Below, in pieces: positions 1 through 5,516 of a DNA stretch of 5,516 nt; within the stretch, counting starts at the first letter, position 1; every line of letters begins with the position of its first letter. The DNA lies in assembly GCA_963933885.1 (NCBI GenBank), contig CAWVWF010000205.1, forward strand, positions 1 to 5,516, written 5' to 3'. The position numbers and the translations under genes were made by a program. Source of the stretch: CAWVWF01 sp963933885 (GTDB taxonomy: Bacteria; Bacteroidota; Bacteroidia; Flavobacteriales_C; GCA-002722245). The notes beneath the pieces are model-generated. The model ran no database searches and was not told the origin of the DNA. It was given only the letters and a program-made list of their open reading frames with translations.

Positions 1-1731
1 GTAGCACATTCGAAAGCGTTAACAAAGGATGGTCAAAAAGGGCCAATGATTAAAGTGATCAACTTATTTACGAAGTTTTTAGATTTCTTAAAAGACAAGT
101 TATATAAGCCAGTTTTAGAATTTTCAATTAAATATCCATCTGTAATTATAGTTTCTACAATAGGGACATTAGTTGTATCAATAAGTTTAATGATGTTCGG
201 ACATCAAAAGATGTCTTTTTTCCCTCCGATTTATGGAGATAGTTTTACGCTAAACTTAGAAATGAGTCCGGGAACAAACGAAGAGGTTACCGAAGAATGG
301 ATTGATTATGTTAATGAACAGATTTGGGTAGTAAACGATTCCTTAAAAGAAATTAGTGGTGATAATATTGTTACTGGAATTCAAAAATCTTTAGGTGCGG
401 GAACGCATAAAGCATCACTAAGAGTAATGTTAATTCGAAGTGAATTACGTTCATTAACTTCTTCAGATATTAATTCAATAATTCTTACGAAAGTTGGACA
501 GATTCCAAATGCAGATAAATTAACAGCTAAAGAAGGAGGGCCGTTTGGGAGACCGATTTCTATTGCGCTTTATTCTCAGAATAATGAGGTGCTTGATCGT
601 TTTAAGGAAGAGTTGATGACTGGAATGACGGCAATGGGTACACTTAAGAACATAGAATCTTCAGATCAAAAAGGTATGCTTGAGTTAGATATTAAACTAA
701 AAGATAAAGCTTTTGGATTAGGTCTTTCTTACAAGGAGATTGTAGGTGAAATCAGAAAAGGTTTTTATGGATATGAGATTCAACGTTTACAGCGAGGATT
801 GGATGAAGTAAAAGTTTGGGTAAGATTTAAAGAAGCTGATAGGAGCTCGATAGGAGATTTAGAAAATAAGCAATTAAAAATCAGGAATAAAACCTATTTA
901 GTGAAGGATTTAGTTGAAATCACACAATCTAGAGGTGTGGTTCAATACGATCATTTAGATGGGAAGAGAATGGTTAAAGTTGAAGCTGATCTATTGGATT
1001 TAGAAAATTCAAGTTCATCTGAATTACTAGGTTTTGTAAACAATGATTTAGTTGCTCCATTATTACTTAAGTATCCAGAAGTTAAAAAGTCTGTTGAGGG
1101 ACAAGCACGAGAAATGGGGAAAGTCCAAAAATCAGTTCAAGAAAGAGGATGGTTGATTCTTGTTTTTATGTTTGTAACTGTTGTATTAACGTTTCGATCT
1201 TTTTCTCAAGCAGCAGCAGTATTTATTACTTCCATATTTGGATTGGCGGGTGTGATTTGGGGACACTTCATACAAGGTTTTCAAATGAGTATTTTCTCAA
1301 TCTTTGGAATGATTGCATTAATTGGGATTATGGTAAATGATGCTTTGGTTTTAATAAGTGCTTTAAATATTAATTTGAAACGAGGAATGGAATATGTTGA
1401 GGCTTTGAAAAAAGCAAGTTACTCAAGATTCCGTCCAATCTTATTAACTTCTTTAACGACTGTTGCTGGTTTAGCGCCGTTGATTTTTGAGAAGAGTATG
1501 CAGGCACAATTTTTAATTCCAATGGCAATTGCAATTGCATATGGTTTAGTAATGGCTACATTTTTAACGCTTGTTTTTTTACCATCAATTTTACTTTCTC
1601 TCAACAGATTAAAGCAAATAACCAATTGGTTGATTACAAATAATTTTAAGAAGGATAGATCTCAATTTGAAAGTGCAGTAATTGAATTGGAGTATGAGCG
1701 TAAAGTTGATGGGAAGGGTATAGAAGCTTAG
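1..1731 (+). CDS. RND efflux transporter permease subunit (AcrB/HAE1-like), C-terminal half, 5' partial
   Basis: Inner-membrane, proton-driven pump of a tripartite exporter. The frame is open from base 1, so the ATG at 46 is almost certainly internal; 576 residues are visible, about half of a usual RND permease of roughly 1,000 or more. Counting from Met at 46, TM7 lies near residues 31-52 and is followed by the periplasmic porter and docking region (about 55-365). TM8 to TM12 lie near 368-385, 389-408, 415-439, 465-480 and 490-517. Family signatures are GIMVNDALVLI in TM10, RFRPILLTSLTTVAGL before and within TM11, and QAQFLIPMAIAIAYG leading into TM12. The acidic proton-relay residues of TM4 would be in the missing half. 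TM10 carries Asn-Asp where AcrB has the Lys940 region, as in many HAE1-like pumps. A charged tail of about 45 residues follows TM12. The TolC-family gene starts 25 bases downstream. The substrate cannot be predicted. Confidence 0.95.
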   Translation, partial: VAHSKALTKDGQKGPMIKVINLFTKFLDFLKDKLYKPVLEFSIKYPSVIIVSTIGTLVVSISLMMFGHQKMSFFPPIYGDSFTLNLEMSPGTNEEVTEEWIDYVNEQIWVVNDSLKEISGDNIVTGIQKSLGAGTHKASLRVMLIRSELRSLTSSDINSIILTKVGQIPNADKLTAKEGGPFGRPISIALYSQNNEVLDRFKEELMTGMTAMGTLKNIESSDQKGMLELDIKLKDKAFGLGLSYKEIVGEIRKGFYGYEIQRLQRGLDEVKVWVRFKEADRSSIGDLENKQLKIRNKTYLVKDLVEITQSRGVVQYDHLDGKRMVKVEADLLDLENSSSSELLGFVNNDLVAPLLLKYPEVKKSVEGQAREMGKVQKSVQERGWLILVFMFVTVVLTFRSFSQAAAVFITSIFGLAGVIWGHFIQGFQMSIFSIFGMIALIGIMVNDALVLISALNINLKRGMEYVEALKKASYSRFRPILLTSLTTVAGLAPLIFEKSMQAQFLIPMAIAIAYGLVMATFLTLVFLPSILLSLNRLKQITNWLITNNFKKDRSQFESAVIELEYERKVDGKGIEA

Positions 1732-1756
1732 TTAAGTTGTCTAAAAAAATTATAAA

Positions 1757-3064
1757 ATGAAAAAAATTAAACATACAATCGCATTAGTTATTTTAGCTGT
1801 TTCAACATCGTTGGCTCAAGAACTAAAACTAGAAGAGGCTATCAATATCGCGTTAACCAATAACCATAATATTGTTGCAGCTAAACAGCAAGAGTTAGCT
1901 ATAGAAAAAACAATTCATAGAGGAGCTGTTGGCTATTTGCCAAAAGTTGATGCTTCTGGTTCTTTGAGTTATTCTGATAATATTTCAGATCAAGAATTTG
2001 GAGGGAATGCATTTCCAGATATCAAAGGAGCAGAGGCTGTTTCTGGATCTACTTCAGCAAAGGTAACTGCTTCTTATGTAATTTTTAATGGATTAACGAG
2101 ATCTCGGTCTTATACTAAACTAAAGGAAAGTGGGAAGCTGAGTGTTTTACAAACCAAAATAAGTATTGAAGGTACTTTACTTCAGGTTGTGAATTCTTAT
2201 TACGATGTAGTGAGGAAAACTGAGCAAAGGGATTTAATTGAGCAAAGTATTACAATTTCTAAAGACAGACTTAAACGTGTTGAAACGAATTATGAGTTTG
2301 GAAATGGAAGTAAGATTAACGTACTAAATGCAAAAGTAGATTTTAATAACGATTCAGCAAGTTATATCAATTCCGATTTGGCTTTAAAGCAAGCAAAACA
2401 TCAATTGAATTATTTACTAGGACGTTCGATAGAAACAGTTTTTACGGTTTCAAAAGAGATTGAGGTGCCAATTGCAGAATCGTTAGATGCATATAAAGAG
2501 AAAGCGAAAAGTAACAATACTTCAGTGATTTTAACTGAGGTTCAGTTAAATATGGCTGAAATTGATAGGAAGTTAAGCAAATCTAATTTTATGCCCACAA
2601 TCTCTTCTCAAATAAATTATGGGTATTCTGGGACGGCGAATGAGGTTGGAGTAATTCAGAAAAGCACATCGATAGGATACACTGCTTCTGTAAGTTTAAG
2701 CTGGAATTTATTTGATGGTTTTAAAAGAAAGAAAGCACTTGAGCAAGCTAAGATTTTATTAGATATGAACGGAACCAAAAGAGCTCAAGCTGTTTTAAAT
2801 GTTGAAATGGAGTTGCAAAATTATTATTATTCACTGACAACGAATTTAAGCTTGATTAAACTGGAGACTGAAAACTTGGGTTTGGCAGAATTAAATTTAA
2901 CGAAGTCTAAAGAGCTATTGTATAACGGTTCGATTACGAATGTGCAATTCAGACAAGCACAATTAAATTTAATTCAAGTTCAAAACAAGATTAACAATTA
3001 CAAATACATGAGTAAAATATATGAATATCAACTCATGAGATTAACCGATGAATTGGTTAAATAA
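1757..3064 (+). CDS. TolC-family outer membrane efflux protein
   Basis: Outer-membrane channel that would join the RND permease just upstream, through an adaptor not seen here, to export substrates out of the cell. The product has 435 residues, a normal length for the family. It starts with a signal peptide (MKKIKHTIALVILAVSTSLA, cleavage near residue 20). Two OEP-type repeats follow, about residues 23-218 and 232-430. The internal duplication is visible: YLPKVDASGSLSYS (60-73) matches FMPTISSQINYGYS (278-291), and the beta-strand turn ASYVIFNG (105-112) matches LSWNLFDG (314-321). The long amphipathic stretches between them fit the alpha-barrel helices. There is no Cys after the signal peptide, so it is not a lipoprotein as some TolC relatives are. 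The start is supported by the signal peptide and an A-rich leader (CTAAAAAAATTATAAA) typical of Bacteroidota. The 25-base gap to the RND gene indicates one operon. Confidence 0.95.
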   Translation: MKKIKHTIALVILAVSTSLAQELKLEEAINIALTNNHNIVAAKQQELAIEKTIHRGAVGYLPKVDASGSLSYSDNISDQEFGGNAFPDIKGAEAVSGSTSAKVTASYVIFNGLTRSRSYTKLKESGKLSVLQTKISIEGTLLQVVNSYYDVVRKTEQRDLIEQSITISKDRLKRVETNYEFGNGSKINVLNAKVDFNNDSASYINSDLALKQAKHQLNYLLGRSIETVFTVSKEIEVPIAESLDAYKEKAKSNNTSVILTEVQLNMAEIDRKLSKSNFMPTISSQINYGYSGTANEVGVIQKSTSIGYTASVSLSWNLFDGFKRKKALEQAKILLDMNGTKRAQAVLNVEMELQNYYYSLTTNLSLIKLETENLGLAELNLTKSKELLYNGSITNVQFRQAQLNLIQVQNKINNYKYMSKIYEYQLMRLTDELVK

Positions 3065-3080
3065 TTTATATTGCATTTAG

Positions 3081-3116
3081 ATGAGAATAACATTGTTGCT
3101 GATTAAGCGTAGTTAA
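3081..3116 (+). CDS. possible 11-codon leader ORF before the MgtC-family gene
   Basis: ATG at 3081 opens an ORF encoding MRITLLLIKRS, ending with TAA at 3114-3116, 17 bases before the MgtC-family start. It contains three consecutive Leu codons (TTG TTG CTG). Codons 3 to 6 lie on the 5' arm of the inverted repeat at 3089-3130, so a translating ribosome would prevent that stem from forming. No strong ribosome-binding signal can be judged in this phylum, and an ORF this short arises easily by chance. It is listed because of its position relative to the hairpin; translation is not shown. Confidence 0.15.
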   Translation: MRITLLLIKRS

Positions 3117-3133
3117 ATAACAACAATGTTTTT
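3089..3133 (+). terminator. 10-bp inverted repeat plus T5 abutting the MgtC-family start (terminator or attenuator-like hairpin)
   Basis: AACATTGTTG at 3089-3098 is the exact reverse complement of CAACAATGTT at 3121-3130, with 22 bases between. Two more A-T pairs (3086-3087 with 3132-3133) can form after one mismatch. The 3' arm runs into T5 at 3129-3133, and the ATG of the next gene follows at once. The shape fits an intrinsic terminator for the RND-TolC operon. However, only 3 of 10 pairs are G-C and the loop is long, so termination may be weak. There is no room for a promoter between the hairpin and the ATG, so the MgtC-family mRNA must pass through it or start inside it. Confidence 0.4.
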
Positions 3134-3601
3134 ATGGGAGAATTTTTCACGATTTTTAATGAATCGATCGTACCACTTAATATTAAATCTATCGGTGTCG
3201 CTGTACTCTGTAGTCTTATAATAGGTTTAGAACGGCAAATTTTCGGAAAACCAGCAGGAATTAGAACCAGTATTTTAATATGCGTTGGAACCTATTGCTT
3301 TGTAAGTCTATCTACAGCTTTAATGGGAACTACAACAGATGCTTCAAGAGTAGTAGGTCAGATTGTGACAGGGATCGGGTTTTTCGGAGCTGGATTAATG
3401 TTTAATAATGGAGAGATTGTTCAAGGTGTTACATCTGCATCTGTAATATGGGTATTGGCTGCTGTAGGATCTTTAATAGGTTTTGAATACCACGGAGCAG
3501 CTTTCTTAATTACAGGTTTAACGGTTGCGGTTTTATTAGGTGTAGATTACTTAGAGAAATTAGGAAGTAAATTAAAAAGTGGAGTTCATGAAAATAAGTA
3601 A
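3134..3601 (+). CDS. MgtC/SapB family membrane protein (short form)
   Basis: Integral inner-membrane protein of the MgtC/SapB family. In Salmonella, MgtC is a virulence and low-magnesium survival factor that acts on the F-type ATP synthase; most other members have no defined role. Visible signatures are GLERQ (31-35), GIRT (42-45), the block around DASRVVGQIVTGIGFFGAG (69-87) and GVTSASVIWVLAAVG (98-112). About five hydrophobic segments lie near residues 17-31, 46-65, 77-90, 102-117 and 121-140. At 155 residues it is essentially only the membrane domain and lacks the C-terminal soluble domain of Salmonella MgtC. The ATG at 3134 is the only plausible start: the frame upstream has no ATG before a TAG at 3110, and the next in-frame Met is residue 64. 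It lies 69 bases after the TolC-family gene, behind a hairpin, so operon membership is uncertain. The specific function here is unknown. Confidence 0.93.
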   Translation: MGEFFTIFNESIVPLNIKSIGVAVLCSLIIGLERQIFGKPAGIRTSILICVGTYCFVSLSTALMGTTTDASRVVGQIVTGIGFFGAGLMFNNGEIVQGVTSASVIWVLAAVGSLIGFEYHGAAFLITGLTVAVLLGVDYLEKLGSKLKSGVHENK

Positions 3602-3689
3602 CGTAAAACCTCTGTGCCGAGAGAATAGATAGTTGGGTAGGTAATTAGAGCGTTATCAAGGGAAGTTCAATATCTTCCTCAATTAAGTT

Positions 3690-3697
3690 AATATTTG
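3690..3697 (+). promoter_or_regulatory. weak match to the Bacteroidota -7 promoter element
   Basis: AATATTTG at 3690-3697 matches five of the six fixed bases of the Bacteroidota -7 consensus TAnnTTTG. No good TTTG -33 element is seen about 19-20 bases upstream, where the sequence is around GTTCAA (3665-3670). If used, it would give a leader of roughly 150 bases before the gene at 3856. Confidence 0.2.
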
Positions 3698-3753
3698 TAG
3701 TTTTAAAACCCTCTTTTTATTTTTTCTCGTTTATTCATGTTTAGGTAATCTAT

Positions 3754-3768
3754 GTAGGGGAGTAGGGG
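3754..3768. repeat. tandem GTAGGGG direct repeat (8-base period)
   Basis: GTAGGGG occurs at 3754-3760 and again at 3762-3768. The two G4 runs stand out in otherwise AT-rich intergenic DNA, about 90 bases before the start of the repeat-protein gene. Two copies at an 8-base spacing could be a regulator-binding site. No known regulator is assigned. Confidence 0.3.
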
Positions 3769-3821
3769 CTGTTTTTAAAATATTTAAAGTGAAGTTGTTT
3801 TCCTCTTTTAAGAAAGATTAG

Positions 3822-3842
3822 GAACATGTTTTATTAATGTTC
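3822..3842. promoter_or_regulatory. inverted repeat GAACAT-N9-ATGTTC, candidate operator
   Basis: GAACAT (3822-3827) and ATGTTC (3837-3842) are exact reverse complements separated by 9 bases, ending 13 bases before the ATG at 3856. The dyad would suit a dimeric regulator overlapping the promoter or leader; it could also form a weak RNA hairpin. The half-sites resemble GAAC/GTTC dyads such as the Gram-positive LexA box, but the spacing is wrong for that site. Functional assignment is inference. Confidence 0.25.
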
Positions 3843-3855
3843 GTACCTTAATTAT

Positions 3856-4938
3856 ATGAAATTATTTTTTACACTTTGCACAAGTCTATTAACGCTATCA
3901 ATTTCTGCTCAGGTAGGAATTGGAACTACGTCACCTTCAGAAGCTTTAGATATTGAATCCAGTGATGGGACCAAAACATCTATCGATATAAATAATACAG
4001 GAGCAGGTGATCCATTAATACATTTTCAATTATCAGGAACATCGTTATTCACAATTGGAGTAGATGATACCGATAGTGATAAGTTTAAAATTGGAACTAC
4101 AGCATTAGAAACAAGTACAGCTATTACAATAAATGCTTCTCAACAAGTTGCTATTGGGCATGCAAATCCTTCAGCAACATTAGATGTTGATGGAGATGCC
4201 ATTTTTAACGAAAGTGGAGCTTCTAAAGATTTTAGAATAGAAGGACTTACCGAAACCAATTTATTTTTTGTAGATGGAAGTGCTGATTTTATAGGAGTAG
4301 CAAATGCTTCTCCAACAGCGACATTAGACGTAGATGGTTCTGCTATTTTTAACGAGAGTAATGCAGCTGTAGACTTTAGAGTAGAAGGAGGTACCGAAGC
4401 CAATTTACTTTTTATTGATGGAAGTGCTGATAAGATTGGTATAGGAACTGCTACGCCGGCCAATACGCTGGATATTGAAGGAGATATGATTTTACAAAAT
4501 GGTACATCTATAAATGAGTTTAGTATTGATGGTACATTTGCAGGGAATAGTGATGATGCAGTACCTACAGAACAAGCTGTTAAGGAATATGTTGATGGAT
4601 TAGTACCTTCGTTAGATAAAACAATCACGATTGAAGCTCCTACCGCAACAGATTATTTTCCTTTGTTTAGAACTGATATTGCTATTACAATAGTTGAGGC
4701 AATAGGAATGTTAAATGCTGCTGGTGATGTTGACGTTAGACTTTATTGGGATACTGATTTTGCAGAAACTTCTCCAACAGTTATTGGAGCAACAACAACT
4801 CTTACAACTACTTCTGAGGTGTCTGTAAGTATAGCTACTGACGCTACAATTCCTGCTAATAGTTGGATTTTCATCGATATTCCTGAAGCTACATCAGCGC
4901 AAACAGTTTCTGTTGATATAAGATATACTGAAGATTAA
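3856..4938 (+). CDS. secreted surface protein with GIGT-x-SP/LDVDG repeats and a phage-like C-terminal domain
   Basis: Predicted exported protein of 360 residues with no catalytic motif. The signal peptide is MKLFFTLCTSLLTLSISA, with cleavage near residue 18 before QVGIGT. The repeat region starts with VGIGTTSPSEALDIES (20-35). Two near-identical 48-residue units follow (98-145 and 146-193), then a partial third from 194 (IGIGTATPANTLDIEG). Residues 215-250 hold a NEFSIDGTFAGNSDDAVPTE-type segment leading into AVKEYVDGL, a pattern I associate with trimeric, tail-fibre-like proteins of Bacteroidota and phages. The C-terminal domain, about 255-360, is Thr/Ile/Val-rich and probably all beta (TITIEAPTATDYFPLF at its start, ATIPANSW, then RYTED at the end). 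It resembles C-terminal domains of some environmental phage structural proteins. There is no type IX sorting domain and no lipobox. A role in adhesion or a surface fibre is inference. It is probably co-transcribed with the next gene. Confidence 0.85.
   Translation: MKLFFTLCTSLLTLSISAQVGIGTTSPSEALDIESSDGTKTSIDINNTGAGDPLIHFQLSGTSLFTIGVDDTDSDKFKIGTTALETSTAITINASQQVAIGHANPSATLDVDGDAIFNESGASKDFRIEGLTETNLFFVDGSADFIGVANASPTATLDVDGSAIFNESNAAVDFRVEGGTEANLLFIDGSADKIGIGTATPANTLDIEGDMILQNGTSINEFSIDGTFAGNSDDAVPTEQAVKEYVDGLVPSLDKTITIEAPTATDYFPLFRTDIAITIVEAIGMLNAAGDVDVRLYWDTDFAETSPTVIGATTTLTTTSEVSVSIATDATIPANSWIFIDIPEATSAQTVSVDIRYTED
4147..4434 (+). repeat. two tandem 144-bp units within the surface-protein gene
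   Basis: Units 4147-4290 and 4291-4434 encode 48 residues each. By hand count 31 of 48 amino acids are identical, and runs of DNA are unchanged, such as the segments encoding AIFNES and DGSAD. A third, partial and diverged unit begins at 4435 (IGIGTATPANTLDIEG). The pattern points to internal duplication of one structural module, and copy number may vary between strains. Confidence 0.85.
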
Positions 4939-4971
4939 TTAAACTTCTTAAAAATTATTGTAATACATTTT

Positions 4972-5516
4972 CTGAAATTATTCAATCAAAGAATAGAAAA
5001 TTTTAAGCTTCAACTTTTAGTGCTGTTAATAATTATAGCTTCACCATTTGGTTTAAAGGCAGCTATAACCAGTGGAAATCAAACATTCGGAACCGTAAAT
5101 CCAAATGCAACAAGTCTTACTATTACTACTCACAACCAAGATGTCGGTTCTAATGGGTACTTATTAGTTTCTATCTCGTTTTCATCATTAGGAACTTGGG
5201 GAGGAACCGTAACTGGAATTACTTGGAATGGTGTAAGTATGACTCAAGTTCTACAAGGTTTGATTAATATTAATTCTGGTAAGGTGGCTGTTTTTGAATT
5301 AGAAGATCCAGGTACAGGTACTAATGATTTAGTATTTAGTTTTGGTAGTACTTTTCAAGGGTCAGTATCTTATTCTATATTTTCATTCACTGGAGCACAA
5401 TCTGGTGGTAATTCAGGAATTAATCAAAGTGATCCTACTCCTATTGAACCATCATTTACTATTAGTGATCAATCAATAGTGCTTGGTATAAGTGCAAGTA
5501 ATTATGGTACAACAAC
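4972..5516 (+). CDS. secreted beta-rich surface protein, 3' partial, apparent non-ATG start
   Basis: The frame is open from just after the TAA at 4936-4938 to the right edge. No ATG in any frame lies between that stop and the signal-peptide region. CTG at 4972 is my preferred start because it gives a well-formed signal peptide: n-region KLFNQRIENFK, h-region LLVLLIIIA, cleavage near LKA|AITSG at about residue 30. Alternatives are ATT at 4954 or 4957, ATA at 4963, or GTG at 5020, which leaves almost no n-region. The mature part is rich in Thr, Ser, Gly, Val and Asn. It shows a pattern seen in large extracellular proteins of Bacteroidota: an N-terminal SLTITTHNQDVGSNGYLLVS strand block, then GITWNGVSM (5215-5241), then SIFSFTGAQ (5374-5400). 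This probably forms a beta-sandwich of about 150-200 residues. No enzyme motif is visible. A C-terminal sorting domain, if present, lies beyond the window. It starts 33 bases after the previous gene, suggesting one transcript. Confidence 0.7.
   Translation, partial: MKLFNQRIENFKLQLLVLLIIIASPFGLKAAITSGNQTFGTVNPNATSLTITTHNQDVGSNGYLLVSISFSSLGTWGGTVTGITWNGVSMTQVLQGLININSGKVAVFELEDPGTGTNDLVFSFGSTFQGSVSYSIFSFTGAQSGGNSGINQSDPTPIEPSFTISDQSIVLGISASNYGTT

Larger units (their letters stand above)
3602..3855. other. intergenic region between the MgtC-family gene and the repeat-protein gene
   Basis: This 254-base stretch has no credible gene; its ATGs (for example 3736, 3826 and 3837) lead to stops within a few codons. 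It holds a small hairpin GGAAG/CTTCC (3661-3665 with 3674-3678, loop 8), the palindrome GTTTTAAAAC (3700-3709), a T-rich stretch (3711-3727), a doubled GTAGGGG (3754-3768) and an inverted repeat (3822-3842). The small hairpin lacks a T-tract and is a poor terminator. The promoter of the downstream surface-protein genes should lie here. Confidence 0.7.

Noticed and set aside
46..48. ATG at 46 as the start of the RND gene
   Set aside because: The frame is open from base 1, and the product from 46 would begin just before TM7, in the middle of the RND fold. The gene continues past the left edge.
1149..1340. 63-codon + strand ORF inside the RND gene
   Set aside because: It overlaps the conserved TM8-TM10 coding sequence in another frame and has a Cys/Ser/Phe-rich product with no family features; it is a shadow.
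1419..1625. 68-codon - strand ORF
   Set aside because: Antisense to the conserved TM11-TM12 region of the RND gene, with no independent support.
3067..3073. TATATTG as a promoter for the MgtC-family gene
   Set aside because: It resembles the -7 consensus with one T missing, but there is no -33 partner; too weak to annotate.
3610..3623. CTCT-N6-AGAG hairpin as terminator of the MgtC-family gene
   Set aside because: Only a 4-bp stem and no T-tract after it.
3844..3851. TACCTTAA as a -7 promoter element
   Set aside because: It lacks the final TG of TAnnTTTG, has no -33 element, and would leave a leader of only a few bases before the ATG at 3856.
3837..3851. ATG TTC GTA CCT TAA mini-ORF before the repeat-protein gene
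   Set aside because: Four codons in AT-rich DNA with no supporting context; expected by chance.
4140..4628. 162-codon - strand ORF
   Set aside because: Antisense to the repeat region of the surface protein. Its length and its Ser/Pro/Ala-rich repeats simply mirror the repeats on the + strand.
4964..4971. TACATTTT as a -7 promoter element for the last gene
   Set aside because: Five of six fixed bases match, but no -33 element is seen. A start site there would lie at or past the preferred CTG, so co-transcription with the upstream gene is simpler.

Overview
The window looks like chromosomal DNA of a member of the Bacteroidota, most likely a flavobacterium. The DNA is AT-rich. Starts are preceded by A-rich leaders instead of Shine-Dalgarno sequences. 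The gene content also fits: an HAE1-type RND pump beside a TolC-like channel, and secreted proteins with the GIGT-x-SP repeats common in that phylum. All genes are on the + strand. No RNA gene, CRISPR array, insertion sequence or integrase is visible.

Layout: (1) 1-1731 is the C-terminal half of an RND efflux permease; the frame is open through the left edge. (2) 1757-3064 is a complete TolC-family outer-membrane channel, 25 bases downstream and probably in the same operon. The periplasmic adaptor is not in the window and would be expected upstream. (3) 3065-3133 is a short spacer. It holds an 11-codon ORF that overlaps one arm of a perfect 10-bp inverted repeat, whose other arm is followed by T5 directly before the next start codon. 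(4) 3134-3601 is a short MgtC/SapB-family membrane protein. (5) 3602-3855 is a 254-base intergenic region with a tandem GTAGGGG repeat, an inverted repeat near the next start and a weak promoter-like match. (6) 3856-4938 is a secreted protein with 48-residue repeats and a C-terminal beta-rich domain resembling domains of phage and tail-fibre-like proteins. (7) 4972-5516 is a second secreted protein cut by the right edge. It has a clear signal peptide but no ATG; CTG at 4972 is the best start.

The RND permease and TolC protein would form the inner- and outer-membrane parts of one tripartite exporter. The two right-hand genes would put proteins on the cell surface or outside the cell, and their 33-base spacing suggests co-transcription. 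The MgtC-like gene sits between the two groups with no evident functional link to either. Most of the window is ordinary for this phylum. The points most worth a second look are the leader-ORF/hairpin arrangement before the MgtC gene, the missing ATG of the last gene, and the phage-like architecture of the repeat protein.
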